A DNA stretch of 64,000 nt from Yoonia sp. GPGPB17 (GCF_037892195.1 NZ_JATACI010000002.1:3596001-3660000); one strand, 5' to 3'; numbered from the stretch's first letter, positions 28,441-39,042 are shown. Program-made: numbers and translations. The notes: generated from the sequence alone by a model not told the origin.

Positions 28441-29575
28441 TCAGACAACCCGTGCCAGCAGCCCACCTGATTGCCGGGCGATTTTACCCTCAAGCTCAAG
28501 GTCAATAAGAATGGGGGCTACGTCGGTTGCTTTGGCCTTGATGTCGCGCAAAAGCTGATCCTCGGCAATGGGGGCGGCGCCCAACCGAGACAGGATTTCA
28601 GAGTGTAGCGCCGCGACATCACGTAGGCTGCGTGTTTTAGGAGCGGGTTTAGGCAACTCAAGTTCTGGTTCGGATGATGCGACTGGTGTGACCGCATCAA
28701 TCACGTCCTGCGCATTGCGCACCAAAGTTGCGCCATCGCGGATCAGCATGTTTGATCCCCAGGCGCGTGCATCAAACGGGTGACCGGGGACGGCCAGAAC
28801 GTCGCGTCCCTGATCAAGGGCGTTGCGTGCGGTGATCAAGCTGCCCGATTTTCCTGCAGCTTCAACAACGACAACGGCGCGTGCCAGCCCAGAAATAATG
28901 CGGTTGCGCGCCGGAAAGTGGCGTGCCTGCGGCTGCAAACCCATCGGCATTTCGGATACACGTACCCCGCTTTTGGCGATATCATGGGCCAGCTGCGTGT
29001 TTTCAGCCGGATAGATGATATCAACCCCACCGGCCATTACCGCGACGGTGCAACCGGCCAGCGCCCCGTGATGGGCTGCCGCGTCAATCCCTCGTGCCAG
29101 GCCGGACACGACCGCAAATCCGGCGTTCGCCAGATCTTCACCCAGCCGTTTGGCCATGCGGGTCCCCAAAGATGATGCATTTCGCGCGCCGACAAGTGCA
29201 ATCATCGGTTTTTGCAAAATGGAGGCGCTGCCAAGCGCCCACAAGAGCGGCGGGGCATTTTCGACGTCTTGCAAGGCCTGCGGATAATCCGGTGTTCCAT
29301 CTATCAACAAACGCGCGCCTGCGGCTTTGCTTAGCCTTCAGCTCGGCCATTACAACACCTTCCGGACAGATTGCATAATCTGCAACACCGGCTGCCTTGG
29401 CAATATCCGGCAGCGCGGCGAGTGCATCAGCCGCGCTGCCGTGTTCTGCCAGCAGCCGACGATATGTTGCAACGCCAACCCGACGCGAACGCAATAGACG
29501 GAGCCGGGCAACCAGATCGTCTTCCGTGGTGGGTAGGAGTGGGGGGTGATTGGAAGATAGATGTGTTCCGGTCAT
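28441..29575 (-). CDS. dprA: DNA processing protein DprA, frameshifted
   Basis: Loads RecA onto incoming single-stranded DNA during natural transformation. The N-terminal helical domain (LVARLRLLRSRRVGVATYRR) and the Rossmann-like core (ALVGARNASSLGTRMAKRLG, SGLARGIDAAAHHGAL) lie in different frames. The join is at 29325-29335 and fits one extra base (AELKA, then KAAGARLLIDGTPDYP). Repaired it has about 377 residues, including a C-terminal winged-helix domain ending RQSGGLLARVV. topA lies downstream in the same direction. No other competence gene is in the window. Confidence 0.87.
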
Positions 29576-29758
29576 CCCGTAAGCTCCGTCATATTGCCCG
29601 ATCAGTGTAGCGTTGCGGAAGTTAACGAGTTCTGAATCAATCTGATTTGAATTTAGAGATAATACGGAATTTCTTGTTTAATACACCCGCATTGACCGAG
29701 ATGCATTCATCGTGGTGCCGCCTCAGTGCGGCAGCGCCTTCACAAAGCGAGAATCACC

Positions 29759-31180
29759 TTAAGCTGCTGCTCCGCCCACAGTTAGCCCTCCAATCATCAG
29801 GGTGGGCTGACCGACACCCACGGGCACCCACTGTCCTGCCTTACCGCAGTTGCCGATCCCGGGATCAAGGGCCAGGTCGTTGCCGATCCCACGAATCTGC
29901 TTCAGCGCTGTAGCCCCGTCACCAATCAGTGTCGCACCCTTCACGGGTGCACCAACCACCCCATCTTTGACCCGGTAGGCCTCGGTGCAGCTAAAGACGA
30001 ACTTGCCATTCGTAATGTCCACCTGTCCGCCGCCAAATCCGACCGCGTAAATGCCATCCTTGAGATCAGCGACCAGCGCTTCGGGGGCTGTATTTCCCGC
30101 CAGCATATAGGTGTTCGTCATGCGCGGCATTGGCGCATGCGCAAAGCTTTCGCGCCGCCCATTGCCCGTGGGTTCTACGCCCATCAATCGCGCGTTCTGG
30201 CGATCCTGCATGTAGCCCACCAGAACACCATCTTCGATCAGGGTGTTCTTTGCGCTCGGTGTGCCTTCATCATCCACTGTGATGGATCCGCGCCGATCAG
30301 GGATCGTGCCATCGTCCAGCACAGTCACGCCCTTGGCCGCAATCTGCTGGCCCATCAGACCCGCAAATGCGCTTGAACCCTTGCGATTGAAATCGCCCTC
30401 AAGCCCGTGACCAATCGCTTCATGCAGCAATATGCCGGGCCAGCCGGGGCCAAGCACCACATCCATCACGCCAGCCGGGGCAGGTTCAGCGTCAAGGTTC
30501 ACCAAGGCAATGCGCAAGGCCTCGCGTGCGACCGGTTCCCAATGATCGCGTCCAATCAAACCGATCAAGCCCGCACGGCCACCGCCGCCCATACCGCCGC
30601 TTTCACGTTTGCCGTTCTCTTCAACAATCACGCTGATGTTCAGTCGCGACATTGGGCGGGCGTCCGTGACCAACGTGCCTTCAGGGCGCAAGATCAAAAC
30701 CTCCTGATGCGAGGCCGCAACGGTTGCAGACACCTGCACGACACGCGGGTCGAGTGCGCGCGCGAATGCATCAATTTCGCGTAGTAGATCAATTTTGGCC
30801 GGGAAGGTGGCCTGCAACATCGGGTCATCGTCCGAGTATAGTTTGCGATTGGTGCCAGCAGGGGCGTCGGCCATCGTGCCGCCACCATCGCCCACAGCCA
30901 GACGCGCTGTTGAAACGGCACGCTTCAATGCGTGTTCGTCAATTGTTGTGGAATGGGCATAGCCTGCGGTTTCGCCACGTACCGCACGCAAGCCAAACCC
31001 CTCAGAGGCGTCGAAACTGGCGGTCTTGATACGGCCATCATCGAACGAGATCACTTCAGACTTGCGGCGCTCCAAAAACAGTTCCCCATCGTCTGCACCT
31101 GCCGTTGCCTCACGCAGCAGCGAAAGGGCTGTGTCCTGATCGAGATTGGTCTCAAACGGGCGAAACGGATCTGCTGACAT
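29759..31180 (-). CDS. tldD: Metalloprotease TldD
   Basis: A 473-residue subunit of the TldD/TldE protease, which trims modified peptides and degrades antitoxins. The zinc motif is LLHEAIGHGLEGDF. The start ATG 31180 (MSADPFRPFE) has AGGAAAAC upstream; 71 further codons upstream are open but lack family features and overlap the cox promoter region. The partner tldE/pmbA is not in the window. It is divergent from coxB. Confidence 0.92.
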   Translation of the reverse strand: MSADPFRPFETNLDQDTALSLLREATAGADDGELFLERRKSEVISFDDGRIKTASFDASEGFGLRAVRGETAGYAHSTTIDEHALKRAVSTARLAVGDGGGTMADAPAGTNRKLYSDDDPMLQATFPAKIDLLREIDAFARALDPRVVQVSATVAASHQEVLILRPEGTLVTDARPMSRLNISVIVEENGKRESGGMGGGGRAGLIGLIGRDHWEPVAREALRIALVNLDAEPAPAGVMDVVLGPGWPGILLHEAIGHGLEGDFNRKGSSAFAGLMGQQIAAKGVTVLDDGTIPDRRGSITVDDEGTPSAKNTLIEDGVLVGYMQDRQNARLMGVEPTGNGRRESFAHAPMPRMTNTYMLAGNTAPEALVADLKDGIYAVGFGGGQVDITNGKFVFSCTEAYRVKDGVVGAPVKGATLIGDGATALKQIRGIGNDLALDPGIGNCGKAGQWVPVGVGQPTLMIGGLTVGGAAA

Positions 31181-31365
31181 GCGGTTTTCCTTGGCTGAGA
31201 GCGCATTTTGTTGCGAAAGCGTCTGTTTGACGCAATTGCAGTTCTTGAGTTGTGCATCAGGATATGGGACACGGTCCTGCGAATACAATGGGATTCCGTT
31301 CAACGCCTGAACAGAATCGCCTGGGAGACGCGCCCAACGCGGGTGCATTGAAGATAGGGTACGAT

Positions 31366-32190
31366 ATGCGTTTGAACAGCATCGCCGCATCACTTTGGAC
31401 CACAGCCGGTCTGATCATGGCAGGGTCCGCCGCAACAGCACAGCAGATTGACCAGGAGCTTGAAATTGTCGGGCGTCCGGTGGATCGGGGTATGGGTTTC
31501 CAACCCTCAGCGACGGAACTGGCGCGCGATGTTGTGTGGTTGGACAACATGCTGTTGGTAATCATTACGGTGATCACGCTTTTTGTCACTGGGCTTATGG
31601 CATGGGTGGCAATCCGCTATAACCAAACCAGAAACCCAGAACCTGCAACATTCACGCACAACTCACCACTTGAGGTGGCCTGGACGGTCGTACCCGTTGT
31701 GATCCTGGTCTTTATTGGCGCATTCTCACTGCCTGTGTTGTTCAAACAGCAAGAAATCCCCGAGGCCGACATCACCATCAAAGTGACAGGCTATCAGTGG
31801 TATTGGGGCTATGAATATGTCGATCACGGCGTTGAGTTTGACAGCTACATGCTGGCCCGTGAGGAGCTGGAAGAGTACGGCTACGGCCAGGACGAATATC
31901 TGCTTGCGACTGACACTGCGGTTATCGTGCCAATCGGCGCGACCGTTGTGATGCAGGTGACCGCTGCGGATGTGATCCACTCTTGGACCATCCCCGCGTT
32001 TGGCGTAAAGCAAGATGCAGTTCCCGGGCGTTTGGCAGAACTGTGGTTCGCCGCCGAGCGTGAAGGCATTTACTTTGGTCAGTGTTCCGAGCTTTGCGGC
32101 AAAGACCACGCCTATATGCCAATCACTGTCAAAGTGGTGAGCCAGGAAACATATGACGCATGGCTCGCCGAGGCGACCGGCACATCTTAA
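31366..32190 (+). CDS. coxB: Cytochrome c oxidase subunit II
   Basis: A 274-residue membrane-anchored subunit that accepts electrons from cytochrome c. A signal peptide precedes two membrane helices. The periplasmic domain has the aromatic patch GYQWYWGYEY and the CuA ligands H in VIHSWTIPAFG and CSELCGKDHAYM. The start ATG 31366 (MRLNSIAASLW) has AGGG upstream and opens the signal peptide. It heads the oxidase/assembly operon; subunit I is not in the window, as is usual in roseobacters. Confidence 0.96.
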   Translation: MRLNSIAASLWTTAGLIMAGSAATAQQIDQELEIVGRPVDRGMGFQPSATELARDVVWLDNMLLVIITVITLFVTGLMAWVAIRYNQTRNPEPATFTHNSPLEVAWTVVPVVILVFIGAFSLPVLFKQQEIPEADITIKVTGYQWYWGYEYVDHGVEFDSYMLAREELEEYGYGQDEYLLATDTAVIVPIGATVVMQVTAADVIHSWTIPAFGVKQDAVPGRLAELWFAAEREGIYFGQCSELCGKDHAYMPITVKVVSQETYDAWLAEATGTS

Positions 32191-32193
32191 AGG

Positions 32194-32219
32194 GTAAGGT
32201 GGGTCGACGCCCACCTTGC
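32194..32219 (+). repeat. Short palindromic intergenic repeat, copy 2
   Basis: GTAAGGTGGGTCGACGCCCACCTTGC, 3 bp after the coxB stop. AAGGTGGG pairs with CCCACCTT. It matches copy 1 and copy 3 in the GTAAGGTG start and palindromic layout. It may also weaken readthrough or protect the coxB mRNA 3' end. Confidence 0.7.
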
Positions 32220-32278
32220 ATCAACGACGGTTCGATCACATCAGGCAGGTCTTGCCCTACCCACTTTGAAGGTCCGCA

Positions 32279-33211
32279 ATGAGCGATATCAGCGCATCAG
32301 ATCAAAGCTACGAAGCAAACATGGGCGACTACTTTGCCCTGTTGAAACCGCGTGTGATGTCACTGGTCGTGTTTACCGCACTCGTGGGGCTTTTGGTGTC
32401 TCCGGTACCTGTTCACCCGTTCATTGGTTTTGTCGCTATCTTGTGTATCGCTGTCGGCGCCGGGGCCTCTGGCGCGCTGAATATGTGGTGGGATGCGGAT
32501 ATCGACGCCCGCATGAAACGGACAGCCGGACGCCCCATCCCCTCTGGCCGGGTTGAACCGGGTGAGGCGCTGGGCATTGGTCTGGCACTTTCCGGCTTTG
32601 CGATTGTGCTTTTGGCGCTGGCCACAAACTTCCTTGCCGCTCTCCTGCTGGCCTTCACCATCTTCTTTTACGCCGTCATCTATTCAATGTGGCTGAAACG
32701 GGCGACACCGCAAAACATCGTGATTGGCGGTGCTGCGGGTGCCTTCCCTCCGATGATCGGCTGGGCCGTGGCCACAGGTGGGGTCAGCATTGAAAGCGTG
32801 CTGATGTTCGCGCTGATTTTCATGTGGACTCCGCCGCACTTCTGGGCGCTGGCGCTGTTTGTGAAGTCGGACTACGGCAATGCCGGTGTACCCATGTTGA
32901 CGGAAACCCATGGGCGGGATGCGACACGTAAGCATGTCATCATCTATACACTGCTGCTGGTGCCCGTTGCACTGGGGCTGGGGTTCACCTCGATTGGCGG
33001 TCCGGTCTATCTGGCTGTGGCGATCTGGATGAATGGTTGGTTCCTGAAGGGCGCTTATGACATCTGGCGCCGGACAGACGCCGACTGCGAAGCGGACAAG
33101 CACCGTGTTGAAATCAAAGTCTTCAAAGTCTCGCTCTACTACGTCTTTGCGCATTTCGGGGCGCTCTTGATTGAAGCGGCTTTGCGGCTATATGGCCTGG
33201 GAGGCTGGTAA
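32279..33211 (+). CDS. ctaB: Protoheme IX farnesyltransferase
   Basis: Converts heme b to heme o in the membrane for the oxidase. The 310-residue polytopic protein has the prenyl-diphosphate site NMWWDADIDARMKRTAGRP, with the Asp-rich motif, and multiple membrane helices. The ATG 32279 has GAAGG upstream. It overlaps the next gene by TAATG. Confidence 0.96.
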   Translation: MSDISASDQSYEANMGDYFALLKPRVMSLVVFTALVGLLVSPVPVHPFIGFVAILCIAVGAGASGALNMWWDADIDARMKRTAGRPIPSGRVEPGEALGIGLALSGFAIVLLALATNFLAALLLAFTIFFYAVIYSMWLKRATPQNIVIGGAAGAFPPMIGWAVATGGVSIESVLMFALIFMWTPPHFWALALFVKSDYGNAGVPMLTETHGRDATRKHVIIYTLLLVPVALGLGFTSIGGPVYLAVAIWMNGWFLKGAYDIWRRTDADCEADKHRVEIKVFKVSLYYVFAHFGALLIEAALRLYGLGGW

Positions 33212-33414
33212 TGCCATTGCAAGTCGAACATGAGCTCCATGAACGGCGTAAAGGGCGCAACTATGGGCTTGGGCTGATCCTTGCTTGTTTCATCGCGATC
33301 ATCTTTGGCTTGACGGTCGTGAAGGTCTTGCAGCTTGGCGATGCAGCCCAGTTTGAACGATTTGACCATGTGGCCCGTCCACAGATCATTCCTGAAGAGG
33401 GGGCAGGCGAATGA
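33211..33414 (+). CDS. Small membrane protein of the cox operon
   Basis: A 67-residue protein with one membrane helix (LGLILACFIAIIFGLTVV) after a basic N-terminus. Small proteins of this kind sit between ctaB and ctaG in Rhodobacterales and Paracoccus cox operons and are thought to act in oxidase assembly. It is coupled on both sides: its ATG overlaps the ctaB stop as TAATG, and its stop overlaps ctaG as ATGA. Confidence 0.85.
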   Translation: MPLQVEHELHERRKGRNYGLGLILACFIAIIFGLTVVKVLQLGDAAQFERFDHVARPQIIPEEGAGE

Positions 33415-34025
33415 AACTTTTTCCAAACCTTCAAGGTCCGCAACGGACATTGGCACAAACAGTATCTGTTGTGATCCTCATGGGCGGGCTCGCCTGGGCC
33501 TCGGTTCCCTTTTATGACTGGTTCTGCCGGGTGACCGGCTTTGGCGGGGCGACCAATGTGGCCGAATCCGGCAGCGATGTGATTTTGGATGAGACAATCA
33601 AGGTCCGTTTCGACGCCTCGCTGGAGCGGGATATGCCATGGACCTTCAAACCCGAAGTGCGCGAGATGGAAATCCGGATCGGCGAAACCGGACTGGCCTT
33701 TTATGAGGCGCACAACCCGCTTGATGTGCCTATCGCCGGACAGGCCGCCTATAATGTCACACCTTACGAGGCCGGGGCGTTTTTCGACAAAATTGAGTGT
33801 TTTTGCTTCACAGAGCAGGTGCTGATGCCGGGTGAGACCGTGATGATGCCAGTCAGCTTCTTTGTAGACCCGGCGATCGTGGATGACCGTGAGGGGAAAT
33901 TCGTGCACACCATCACGCTCAGCTACACATTCTACCAGATTGATTTGCCTGAAGAGGAGATGCAGGCCTCTCTGGCACCACAAGCTTTGACACCGGCGCC
34001 ACAAGACGCCATACAAACCTACTAA
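33411..34025 (+). CDS. ctaG: Cytochrome c oxidase assembly protein CtaG/Cox11
   Basis: A 204-residue copper chaperone for the CuB centre of subunit I, tethered by one N-terminal membrane helix with a periplasmic beta domain. The copper-binding cysteines are in IECFCFTEQVLMPGE. The ATGA overlap with the preceding small gene shows coupled translation. coxC follows after 26 bp. Confidence 0.95.
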   Translation: MKLFPNLQGPQRTLAQTVSVVILMGGLAWASVPFYDWFCRVTGFGGATNVAESGSDVILDETIKVRFDASLERDMPWTFKPEVREMEIRIGETGLAFYEAHNPLDVPIAGQAAYNVTPYEAGAFFDKIECFCFTEQVLMPGETVMMPVSFFVDPAIVDDREGKFVHTITLSYTFYQIDLPEEEMQASLAPQALTPAPQDAIQTY

Positions 34026-34051
34026 AGACCAGCCGATAGGAAACGCACCAC

Positions 34052-34854
34052 ATGGCGCACGCTAAGAACCACGATTATCACATTCTGCCACCGTCAATCT
34101 GGCCATTCCTGGGCGGTGTCGGCGGCTTTGTCATGCTCTTTGGGGCGACGCTCTGGATGCATGGCTCGGGTCCCTACATCTTCCTGATGGGTCTGGCAGC
34201 TGTGCTCTACGTCATGTTCGCATGGTGGGCAGACGTTGTGGCCGAAAGCAATGTGGGTGATCACACACCGGTTGTGCGGATCGGCCTGCGCTACGGTTTC
34301 ATCATGTTCATCATGTCCGAAGTGATGTTCTTTGCGGCCTGGTTCTGGTCGTTCTTCAAACACACGATCTATCCGATGGACACCTATGTTGGCACCACCT
34401 ATGTGTCGCCAGAGTTCTATCAGGTTGATGCGTTCCACCTGCCGCTGATCAACACGCTTGTGCTACTTTGTTCTGGCATGGCGGTGACTTGGGCGCACCA
34501 CGCGCTGGTGCATGAAAACAACCGCAAAGACCTTGAGCATGGTTTGTTGCTGGCTGTTGTTCTTGGCATCCTTTTCACCGGTTTGCAGGCCTATGAATAC
34601 TGGTACCTGCTGGTACAGCAGGACTGGACTTTGGTGGCGACAAGTTCTTCTCGAACTTCTTCATGGCCACAGGCTTCCATGGCTTCCATGTGATCATCGG
34701 GACAATTTTCTTGTTTGTCTGTTATATGCGGGCGCGGGCAGGGCACTTCACGCCAGAAAAGCACGTTGGCTTTGAGGCGGCAGCTTGGTACTGGCACTTT
34801 GTTGACGTGGTGTGGCTGTTTTTGTTCTTCGCGGTTTATATCTGGGGCATCTAA
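34052..34854 (+). CDS. coxC: Cytochrome c oxidase subunit III, frameshifted
   Basis: A seven-helix integral subunit of the oxidase. The frame from 34052 ([20 protein letters not shown]) breaks after LLVQQDW; the rest ([20 protein letters not shown] to VYIWGI) is in another frame. One base appears to be missing at 34625-34632. Repaired it has 267 residues, the family length. The ATG has AGGAAACG upstream. Because the oxidase is a main respiratory enzyme, a sequence error is more likely than a natural null. Confidence 0.92.
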
Positions 34855-34865
34855 GCGCCGTTCAC

Positions 34866-34887
34866 GTAAGGTGGATCTTGATCCACC
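34866..34887 (+). repeat. Short palindromic intergenic repeat, copy 3
   Basis: GTAAGGTGGATCTTGATCCACC: 8-bp perfect arms around TT, 11 bp after the coxC stop. Layout and the GTAAGGTG start equal copy 1 read on its own strand. Confidence 0.7.
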
Positions 34888-34947
34888 AAACTGAGTATCA
34901 AACGCGCGAGGGCAATCTCGCGCGTTTTCAACATTCAAGGGCGCAAG

Positions 34948-35631
34948 ATGCTGCGTAAAATTCTCTTTCCGTTGATTCTTGGTGTCGCCGGTTGTGGAGT
35001 GCTGATTAGCCTTGGCAACTGGCAGGTCGAACGCCTGGCCTGGAAGGAGGAAATCCTCGCAGATATCAACGCGCGGCTTGGGGCTGCACCTTCTCCGTTC
35101 TCCAGATTCGCAACAGAGATGGCAGATGAGTACACCCGCGTGCTTGTCAATGGCGCGCCCACGGGCGAAGAACTGCACGTCCTCGTTTCAGGGACCGAAG
35201 CCGGTACAGGTTACCGGGTTATCTCAAAGTTTGAAACGGATGTGGGTGCCATCCTTGTTGACCAAGGCCTATTGGCCCTCGACAACAAAAATGCGGCTCC
35301 GTTGACCGTCACAACGAACATCACCGGTACTTTGCTATGGCCCGACGACCAAAACAGCAGCACGCCCGCGCCTGACCTTGACGCAAACATCTGGTTTGCC
35401 CGCAACGTCGAAACCATGTCGGCCGCACTTGGCACCCTGCCTTTCATGATCGTGGTCACCCAAGCGTCGCCCCCAGACCCGCGTTTGACGCCTTTGCCGG
35501 TGAACACTGCCAGCATAAAGAACGATCATTTCGAATATGCGGTGACATGGTTCTTGCTGGCCGCAGTCTGGGCGATTATGAGCCTGTACCTGATACGTCG
35601 TACCCTGCGCCAAAAGGACGCCCAAGACTAA
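34948..35631 (+). CDS. SURF1 family oxidase assembly protein
   Basis: A 227-residue membrane protein that helps to insert heme a into subunit I. Two membrane helices flank a periplasmic domain: the first is FPLILGVAGCGVLISLG, followed by NWQVERLAWKEEIL, and the second is near the C-terminus (VTWFLLAAVWAIMSLYLI). It follows coxC by 93 bp, which includes a palindromic repeat, and its stop overlaps thrC as TAATG. Confidence 0.93.
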   Translation: MLRKILFPLILGVAGCGVLISLGNWQVERLAWKEEILADINARLGAAPSPFSRFATEMADEYTRVLVNGAPTGEELHVLVSGTEAGTGYRVISKFETDVGAILVDQGLLALDNKNAAPLTVTTNITGTLLWPDDQNSSTPAPDLDANIWFARNVETMSAALGTLPFMIVVTQASPPDPRLTPLPVNTASIKNDHFEYAVTWFLLAAVWAIMSLYLIRRTLRQKDAQD

Positions 35632-37015
35632 TGCGTTACATCTCGACCCGCGGCTCCGCGCCCATGTTGAGTTTCGAAGAAGCCATGCTCACCGGCCTCG
35701 CCCGCGACGGCGGTTTGTATGTGCCCGAAGACGTGCCAACGCTAACCCACGCACAGATCGCGGCAATGGCGGGCAAGTCTTATGAAGAGGTTGCTTACGA
35801 CGTGATGCGCCCCTTCATCGGGGATACGTTTACTGAAGATGAACTTCGCGGTCTGATCAAACAGGCCTACGCCGGTTTCGGCCACGCCGCACGCGCGCCT
35901 TTGGTGCAACTGGACAGCAACCACTACTTGCTTGAGCTGTTCCACGGCCCAACGCTCGCGTTCAAAGATTTTGCGATGCAGCTTATTGGCCAGATGTTTC
36001 AGGCCGCTCTCACACGCTCAGGCGACCGAGTGACGATTGTTGGGGCTACTTCAGGTGACACCGGATCGGCAGCGATTGAGGCGTTTCGCGGCCTCAAGGC
36101 GGTCGACGTCTTCATCATGTATCCACATGGCAGGGTTTCCGAGGTGCAGCGTCGCCAGATGACCACGCCGACAGAAAGCAATGTGCATGCGCTGGCTGTC
36201 GACGGTGACTTTGACGACTGTCAGGCGGCGGTCAAAGACATGTTCAACGATTTCGCCTTCCGCGAAGAGGTGAAACTGGCGGGTGTGAACTCCATCAACT
36301 GGGGCCGGGTTCTGGCGCAAGTGGTCTACTACTTCACCGCCGCCGTGTCCCTTGGTGCACCACATCGCGAAGTCAGCTTCACCGTGCCCACCGGCAACTT
36401 CGGCGATATCTTTGCGGGCTATATCGCCAAGAAGATGGGCTTGCCCATCGCCGACCTGATCGTTGCGACCAACCGCAACGACATTTTGCACCGTACATTG
36501 CAAACGGGGGCCTACACCAAAGAGGGGGTCGAGCCCACTATCAGCCCCTCTATGGATATTCAGGTCAGTTCCAACTTCGAACGCGCGCTTTTTGATGCCT
36601 ACAACCGGGACGGGGCCGCAGTGGCAGGCCAAATGGAAGATCTGAAAGCAGGGGGCTTCCAGATCAGCCAAGGCGCTTATCAGATGCTGAAGGACACCTT
36701 CAAATCAGGTCGCGCATCCGAAGACGAAACCCACACGGCGATCAAAACTTACCTCGCCAATCACGGTGAACTGCTCTGCCCGCATACAGCGGTCGGCGTC
36801 CACGTGGCCGAACCGCACCTCGGCACCACACCCATGATCACCCTCGCCACCGCACACCCGGCGAAGTTCCCGGATGCGGTGAAAGCTGCGTCAGGCGTCG
36901 CGGCACCCCTTCCCCCCGCATGGCGGACCTGTATGACCGACCGGAACGCGTGACACGCGTCGGCAACGATCTGGCCGCGATCCAAGCGGTCATCAGGGAG
37001 CGAATTCAGAATTGA
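35631..37015 (+). CDS. thrC: Threonine synthase, frameshifted at the C-terminus
   Basis: A PLP enzyme that makes threonine from O-phosphohomoserine. The PLP lysine is in LAFKDFAMQL, and GATSGDTGSAAIEAFRG and the PTGNFGDIFAGY phosphate loop are clear. After GVAAPLPP the frame shifts; the true end MADLYDRPERVTRVGNDL runs to TGA 37013-37015. A seventh C in the run at 36912-36917 restores it and gives 461 residues. The ATG at 35631 overlaps the SURF1 stop, and the true stop overlaps the next gene's TTG start. The surf1-thrC-protease order is common in Rhodobacterales. Confidence 0.93.
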
Positions 37016-38279
37016 CCATCCAACTGCACACGCTGTCCAATGGCTTTCGTATCGTCACCGAGGATATGCCGGGGCTGAAGTCAGCCTCAATCGGGATTTG
37101 GGTTCAGGCGGGCGGACGCCACGAACGGATCGAGCAGAACGGGATTGCGCATTTCCTTGAGCACATGGCGTTCAAGGGAACCAAGACGCGTAGTGCCTTG
37201 CAAATTGCCGAAAGCATCGAAGACGTGGGCGGCTATATCAACGCCTACACCAGCCGCGAAATGACAGCTTATTACGCACGTGTGCTGCAGGATGACGTGG
37301 CCCTTGGCCTTGATGTGATTTCAGACATTCTTTTGAATCCGGTTTTTGACCCGAGCGAGATTGAAATTGAGCGTGGCGTGATCTTGCAGGAAATCGGACA
37401 AGCGCTGGATACGCCTGACGACATCATCTTCGATTGGCTGCAAGAGGTCGCCTACCCTGATCAGGCCTTGGGGCGCACGATTCTCGGACCATCCGAACGG
37501 GTCAGCGGTTTTAGCCGCGATGATCTGCAAGGGTTCGTGGGCGAGCATTATGGCCCGAACCAGATGATCTTGTCAGCAGCCGGGGCCGTCGACCATGACG
37601 CCATCGTGGCACAGGCCGAAGCGCTGTTCGGTGATCTGCCTGCGGTCGCGCGTGCACCGGGCCAGATGCAGCCATGGCCTTTGGTGGTGGCGAGCGGCGC
37701 GAGAACAAAGACCTTGAACAGGTTCACTTTGCACTGGCACTCGAAGGTCCAACCTACCTTGACCCTGCGATTTACACTGCGCAGATCTACGCGAACGCCA
37801 TGGGCGGCGGTATGTCTTCGCGCTTATTCCAAGAGGTGCGCGAGCACCGCGGCCTCTGCTATACGATCTTCGCGCAAGCCGGGGCCTATGAAGACACGGG
37901 TCTGACCACGATCTACGCAGGGACAAGCGCGGAGCAGATCAGTGAATTGGCCAACATCACGATTGATGAAATGAAGCGCGCCGCCGATGATATGAGCGCG
38001 GCTGAGGTCGCCCGCGCCCGTGCGCAAATGAAAGCAGGTCTGCTTATGGGGCTCGAAAGCCCATCCAATCGGGCCGAACGCCTAGCACGGCTTTTGTCGA
38101 TCTGGGGACGCATTCCAAGCATCGACGAAACCATCGCCCACATTGACGATGTAACCACCGGCGACGTGAAAGACTTCGCTGGGCAAATGGCAGGTCAGGC
38201 TGGAACCGCATTGGCGCTTTATGGTCCGGCCGATGCCGCACCCTCGCTCGACACTTTGAAAGCACGGTTAGCTGCATAA
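37012..38279 (+). CDS. M16 family zinc protease (mitochondrial-processing-peptidase-like), frameshifted
   Basis: A pitrilysin-type peptidase of about 422 residues after repair. The inverted zinc motif HFLEH is in GIAHFLEHMAFKGTKTRS, with the third ligand in the later SREMTAYYARV/DVISDILLNP region. The N-terminal half breaks near 37670-37682, and the C-terminal half (GGERRENKDLEQVHFALALE) continues in another frame; one base is probably missing. The start is TTG at 37012, overlapping the repaired thrC stop. The rimJ-type gene follows with TAATG. Confidence 0.9.
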
Positions 38280-38863
38280 TGCTTGGGACCAAGAAAAAGG
38301 TCCGGATTGAAACTGAACGGCTGACATTGCGCCCGCCGATCCACAGTGACTTCCGCGCATGGGCGACGCTGCGGCGCGATAGCGAAGACTTTCTCAAGCC
38401 ATGGGAGCCGACCTGGGCGTCAGACCATCTCACCCGCAAAGCCTTCACGAACCGGGTATACTGGGCGCAGCGGTCGATCTCAAATGGTACAGCTATGCCG
38501 CTGTTTCTGGTGCGCCGTGCGGACAATGGCCTTCTTGGGGCAATCACGTTAGACCACATCAAACGCGGCCCCTCGCAATCGGGTATCACAGGCTATTGGA
38601 TTGGCGAACCTTTCGCGCGGCAGGGCTATATGCGTGAAGCGATACAAGCCGTGGTGCATCACGCGTTTACAGCACTGGACCTCAGCCGGATCGAGGCAGG
38701 GTGTTTGCCGGAAAATGACGCCTCCCGCAGGTTGCTTGAGCAGTGCGGATACAAATATGAAGGTGTCGCCCAAAGCTATCTCCAAATCAACGGGCGTTGG
38801 CGCAATCACGTTCTCTACGCCAACCTGCGCAACGACAGGCGTGGTAAAACTGACATCGGTTAA
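38279..38863 (+). CDS. GNAT N-acetyltransferase, RimJ/RimL type
   Basis: A 194-residue acetyltransferase. It starts with RIETERLTLRPP and has the family segments GITGYWIGEPFARQGYMREA and LSRIEAGCLPENDASRRLLE. RimJ modifies the N-terminus of ribosomal protein S5; relatives modify other substrates, so the exact target is unproven. It overlaps the protease stop by TAATG and is the last gene of the cox-thrC unit. Confidence 0.88.
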   Translation: MLGTKKKVRIETERLTLRPPIHSDFRAWATLRRDSEDFLKPWEPTWASDHLTRKAFTNRVYWAQRSISNGTAMPLFLVRRADNGLLGAITLDHIKRGPSQSGITGYWIGEPFARQGYMREAIQAVVHHAFTALDLSRIEAGCLPENDASRRLLEQCGYKYEGVAQSYLQINGRWRNHVLYANLRNDRRGKTDIG

Positions 38864-39042
38864 CCCCGCTCTTTTGTCGGGAAATGTTGCATTGTATTCA
38901 TGGGTGACTGGTTCTCCTTCGCAATGTATCGCATTTCGGTACTCAATCATAACGGGTACTTCGATGTGTAGTTCGCCTAAAGGATTAGACCTGTGCAGGG
39001 TGTTGGCTTATCATCCCCAAGAACGTGCACGGTAAAGAGTTC

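Noticed and set aside
29576..29758. Possible small RNA or gene between tldD and dprA
   Set aside because: AT-rich gap of 183 bp without a convincing terminator, start codon with ribosome site, or stable structure.
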